Source: Achromobacter xylosoxidans
GTDB lineage: Bacteria; Pseudomonadota; Gammaproteobacteria; Burkholderiales; Burkholderiaceae_B
Direction: 5' to 3'
Length of the DNA: 64,000 nt
Assembly (NCBI RefSeq): GCF_001457475.1
Contig: NZ_LN831029.1
Span: forward strand, 2,108,001-2,172,000
The translations under genes were made by a program, and so were the position numbers. Below, piece by piece: positions 60,715 to 64,000 of the stretch; positions within the stretch are counted from its first letter, which is position 1, and the number at the start of each line of letters is the position of its first letter. The notes below the pieces were generated by a model that made no database searches, was not told the origin of the DNA, and was given only the letters and a program-made list of their open reading frames with translations.

Positions 60715-63609
60715 TCAGTTGCCCAGCTTGCCGCGCTGTTCGCGCACCTTCTGCAGCGTCTCGCCGAATTGAGCCAGGCGGGCCTTTTCCTGCTCGACCA
60801 CGGCGGCCGGGGCGCGTTCAACGAAGCTGGCGTTGGACAGCTTGCCGTTGGCCTTGGCGATCTCGCCTTCCAGGCGGGCGATTTCCTTGTCCAGGCGCAC
60901 GCGCTCGGCGGCCACGTCGATCTCGACATGCAACATCAGGCGGCTGGCGCCCACCACCTGCACCGGCGCGCCAGCGTCGGGCAGGGCGTCCAGCACGTCC
61001 ACCTGGCTGAGCTTGGCCAGCGCGGCCAGATAGGGGGCGTTGCGCGTCAGCGTGGGCGCGTCGCCCTGGGCGCACAGCGGCACTTTCTGCGCCGGCGACA
61101 GGTTCATCTCGCCGCGCAGGGCGCGCACGGCCTCGACCTGGGCCTTCAGTTCGGCCACGTCGGCTTCGGCGGCGGTGTCCACGGCGGCCGGATTGGCCTG
61201 CGGGTACGGCTGCACGCTGACACTGTCTGCCACGCCTTGCTTGCGCTTGCCGGCCACCACCGAGACCTTCTGCCACAGCTCTTCCGTGATGAACGGAATG
61301 ATCGGGTGGGCCAGGCGCAGCACGCCTTCCAGCACGCGGATCAGCGTGCGGCGCGTGCCCAGTTGCTGGGCCGGCGTGCCGGTCTGGATCTGCACCTTGG
61401 CCAGTTCCAGGTACCAGTCGCAGTATTCGTCCCAGACGTAGCGGTACAGCGCGTTGGCCACGTTGTCGAAGCGGTAGTCGGCGAAGCCGCGCGCCACGTC
61501 GGCTTCCAGCGCCTGTAGCTGGCTGACGATCCAGCGGTCGACGAACGAGGTTTCGCCCGCGTCCGGACCGGTGAGGTCGTGGCCTTCGGTGTTCATCAGC
61601 ACGAAACGGGTGGCGTTCCAGAGCTTGTTGCAGAAGTTGCGGTAGCCCTCGCAACGCTTCAGGTCGAAGTTGATGTTGCGGCCCAGGGTCGCGTAGGCGG
61701 CCATGGTGAAGCGCAGCGCGTCGGTGCCGAAGGCGGGAATGCCGTCCGGGTACTGGCGGCGCGTGGCCTTTTCGATGGCGCCGGCCTGCTTGGGATTCAT
61801 CAGGCCGTAGGTGCGCTTGGCCACCAGGCCGTCCAGGTCGATGCCGTCGATCAGGTCGACCGGATCCAGCGTGTTGCCCTTGGACTTGCTCATCTTCTGG
61901 CCGTCGGCGTCGCGGATCAGGCCGTGCACGTAGACGTGCTTGAACGGGATCTGGCCGGTCAGGTGCGTGGTCAGCATGACCATGCGCGCGACCCAGAAGA
62001 AGATGATGTCAAAGCCGGTGACCAGCACGCTGGACGGCAGGTAGCGCGCCAGGTCGGCCGTCTTGTCGGGCCAGCCAAGCGTGGTGAAGGGTACCAGGCC
62101 CGACGAGAACCACGTGTCCAGCACGTCCGGATCGCGCTTGAGCTCGCCGGTGACGCCGGCGGCGCGGGCCTGCTGGACGGCTTCGGCCTCATCGTGCGCG
62201 ACGAACACCTGGCCGTCATCCGAGTACCAGGCGGGAATCTGGTGGCCCCACCACAGTTGGCGCGAAATGCACCAGTCCTGGATGTTGTTGAGCCACTGGT
62301 TGTAGATGGTGGTCCAGTTGTCCGGGTAGAACTGGATGCGGCCGTCGGCGACGACCTCCAGCGCCACTTCGGTGATGCTCTTGCCCGGGTTGAGCGTGCC
62401 CTCGGGGGCCGGCTTGCTCATGGCGACGAACCACTGGTCGGTCAGCATGGGCTCGAGCACGACGCCGGTGCGGTCGCCCTTGGGCTGCATCATCTTGTGC
62501 GGCTCGACCTTGACGAGGTAGCCTTCGGCTTCCAGTTGGGCCACCACGGCCTTGCGGGCCTCGTAGCGCTCCATGCCCTGGAACTGCTTGGGGCCGTTCT
62601 CGTTGATGTGCGCGTCGAGCGTGAAGATCACGATCAGCGGCAGGTCGTGGCGCATCGCGCAGGCGTAGTCGTTGAAGTCGTGCGCGCCGGTGATCTTGAC
62701 GCAACCGGTGCCGAATTCGGGGTCGACGAAGTCATCCGCGATGATGGGGATGTTGCGGTCGCACAGCGGCAGTTCGACTTCCTTGCCGACCAGGTGCTTG
62801 TAGCGCGGGTCTTCAGGGTGCACGCACAGCGCGCCGTCGGCCAGCATGGTCTCGGGGCGGGTGGTGGCGATGGTCATGCCGCGCAGGGTGACCGTCTGGC
62901 CGTCCTTGTCGACGATGGTCTGCGGACCGTCGACGAAGGGGTAGAGGATGTGCCACATGTGGCCGTCGGTCTCTTCCGACTGGACTTCCAGGTCGGACAC
63001 GGCCGTCAGCAGCTTGGGATCCCAGTTGACCAGGCGCTTGCCGCGGTAGATCAGGCCCTGTTTATGCAGGCGCACGAAGGTCTCCACCACGCCGCGCGAC
63101 ATGCGGTCGTCCATGGTGAAGTACTCGCGCGGCCAGTCGGCCGAGGCGCCCAGCCGGCGCACCTGGCCGGTGATGGCGTTGCCCGACTTTTCCTTCCACT
63201 CCCACACTTTTTCGACGAATTTCTCGCGGCCGAGGTCGTGGCGGGAAACCTTCTGCGCGTCGAGCTGTCTTTCAACCACGATCTGCGTGGCGATGCCGGC
63301 GTGATCCGTCCCCGGAATGAAAACGGTGTCGTCGCCCAGCATGCGGTGGTAGCGGATCAGGCCATCCATGATGGTCTGGTTGAACGCATGGCCCATGTGC
63401 AGGGTGCCCGTCACGTTGGGCGGCGGGAACTGGATGACGTAAGGCTGACCTTCGGTCCCCGTTTTTACGTGCGACCCCGCGGCGAAGTAGCCGCGCTTTT
63501 CCCACTCGGCGTACCAGCGGGATTCGAGTTCGGCGGGTTCGAAGCTCTTGGAGAGTTCCGGGGAGTCGGTCGCGGCGGACGCGGCGTTCGGGGGAGCGGC
63601 TTGAGTCAT
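60715..63609 (-). CDS. valS: valyl-tRNA synthetase
   Basis: A 964-residue class I synthetase. The HIGH-type motif is HMGH in [15 protein letters not shown] (about residue 70), the KMSKS loop KMSKSKGN near residue 572. The editing domain contains [19 protein letters not shown] and the C-terminal 70 residues form the ValS coiled coil ([22 protein letters not shown]). All are in place. ATG at 63609; TAAAAT (63672-63667, minus) is a possible -10. Convergent with the oxidase gene. Confidence 0.97.
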   Translation of the reverse strand: MTQAAPPNAASAATDSPELSKSFEPAELESRWYAEWEKRGYFAAGSHVKTGTEGQPYVIQFPPPNVTGTLHMGHAFNQTIMDGLIRYHRMLGDDTVFIPGTDHAGIATQIVVERQLDAQKVSRHDLGREKFVEKVWEWKEKSGNAITGQVRRLGASADWPREYFTMDDRMSRGVVETFVRLHKQGLIYRGKRLVNWDPKLLTAVSDLEVQSEETDGHMWHILYPFVDGPQTIVDKDGQTVTLRGMTIATTRPETMLADGALCVHPEDPRYKHLVGKEVELPLCDRNIPIIADDFVDPEFGTGCVKITGAHDFNDYACAMRHDLPLIVIFTLDAHINENGPKQFQGMERYEARKAVVAQLEAEGYLVKVEPHKMMQPKGDRTGVVLEPMLTDQWFVAMSKPAPEGTLNPGKSITEVALEVVADGRIQFYPDNWTTIYNQWLNNIQDWCISRQLWWGHQIPAWYSDDGQVFVAHDEAEAVQQARAAGVTGELKRDPDVLDTWFSSGLVPFTTLGWPDKTADLARYLPSSVLVTGFDIIFFWVARMVMLTTHLTGQIPFKHVYVHGLIRDADGQKMSKSKGNTLDPVDLIDGIDLDGLVAKRTYGLMNPKQAGAIEKATRRQYPDGIPAFGTDALRFTMAAYATLGRNINFDLKRCEGYRNFCNKLWNATRFVLMNTEGHDLTGPDAGETSFVDRWIVSQLQALEADVARGFADYRFDNVANALYRYVWDEYCDWYLELAKVQIQTGTPAQQLGTRRTLIRVLEGVLRLAHPIIPFITEELWQKVSVVAGKRKQGVADSVSVQPYPQANPAAVDTAAEADVAELKAQVEAVRALRGEMNLSPAQKVPLCAQGDAPTLTRNAPYLAALAKLSQVDVLDALPDAGAPVQVVGASRLMLHVEIDVAAERVRLDKEIARLEGEIAKANGKLSNASFVERAPAAVVEQEKARLAQFGETLQKVREQRGKLGN

Positions 63610-64000
63610 TACAGGGTTCCGGCAGACAGGGCGCCCGGTCGATGGAAACGGGCAAGCAAACCGCTCATTTTAAGATGTAATGCGGTCGTATCGGCGTGTT
63701 AGAATACCGGGTTACTGTAAACCTTTTAGAAGTCCCTGAATTCATTGAGGTTTCGCCAAAAGTTCATTGAAAAAACGCTGCGAATTTCAGCGCAATGAAT
63801 CGAGCGAAGCATTCGAGGTGGGACAGCCCGGGGGCAACCCCGGGATCACTCCGAAGGGTTGGCAGTGTCGAATCCCCGCCTTGGCACAGGCGGCCGGGAC
63901 GGCCCGGAACGCGCTGTCAACGCAGTTGTTCCGAGTCGCTTGCGCGCCCATGGCGCGCTGCCGCTTGAAGGGTGACACCAACGAGCGCAGGCCACGCCAG
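63610..64000. other. 391 bp upstream of valS: no recognisable gene, several strong hairpins
   Basis: A possible plus-strand -10 (TAGAAT, 63700-63705) is followed by an AT-richer leader and then a structured part: CCCGGGG/CCCCGGG (63827-63844), GGAAC/GTTCC around 63905-63932, and GCGCGCC/GGCGCGC (63942-63958). Small frames on both strands (for example 63795-63969 plus) have no family resemblance. It could be the 5' leader of a gene beyond the window or a small RNA. Confidence 0.4.

Noticed and set aside
63787..63981. 64-codon minus-strand frame near the window end
   Set aside because: No ribosome site, no family likeness, and it covers palindromic GC hairpins.

Overview
The window is one stretch of a GC-rich chromosome (roughly two thirds G+C by eye, almost no intergenic waste) from a betaproteobacterium, most likely of the family Alcaligenaceae (Bordetella/Achromobacter/Alcaligenes group). 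This placement rests on the codon bias, on an aromatic amine dehydrogenase operon arranged like the one known from Alcaligenes faecalis, on an ectABCD ectoine cluster with its MarR regulator, and on the housekeeping gene order. It is inference from family recognition; no alignment was run. No prophage, insertion sequence, CRISPR array, tRNA or rRNA gene was seen.

Layout. 1-1.5 kb: start of purD and a YebC regulator. 1.6-5.4 kb: a HerA-like ATPase, a tartrate/D-malate dehydrogenase and a putative LPS-core protein. 5.4-10.4 kb: a complete three-part drug efflux operon (NodT-type outer membrane lipoprotein, EmrA, EmrB) with its MarR repressor. Two near-identical palindromes with a GCCTAGGC core sit inside the two promoters. 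10.4-13.4 kb: two EamA transporters and a quinone oxidoreductase. 13.6-20.7 kb: an aromatic amine catabolic block consisting of an aldehyde dehydrogenase, an outer membrane channel, aauBEDA, a c-type cytochrome and a FeaR-like AraC activator. 20.7-35.1 kb is core: queH, glnE, yhdP, rho, trxA, parE, a YcxB-like gene and parC. Two tandem LexA (SOS) boxes lie between trxA and parE.

35.1-39.5 kb: a TetR/DUF418 pair, then a class III aminotransferase with an RpiR regulator. 39.6-43.6 kb: ectR-ectABCD, making ectoine and 5-hydroxyectoine, read from a near-consensus promoter. 43.8-46.8 kb: a MOSC protein, the guanidinium exporter gdx under a likely guanidine-II (mini-ykkC) riboswitch, panD, and a ferredoxin-type reductase. 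47-53.2 kb: a DadA-like oxidase with an unpaired solute-binding protein, a lipoprotein carrying a lone VirB9/CagX-like domain, alaS and tusA. 53.3-56.1 kb: a secreted protein of unknown function and rpsP-rimM-trmD without the usual rplS. 56.3-60.6 kb: a XRE-cupin regulator, a polar amino acid/amine ABC importer and an FAD-dependent amine oxidase, apparently one catabolic unit. 60.7-63.6 kb: valS, followed by a structured stretch without a recognisable gene.

The accessory blocks share a theme. Amines and small cations are taken up and oxidised (aau block, XRE/ABC/oxidase block), exported (Emr, Gdx), or made as osmolytes (ectoine). Each block has its own regulator beside it or, for gdx, a riboswitch.
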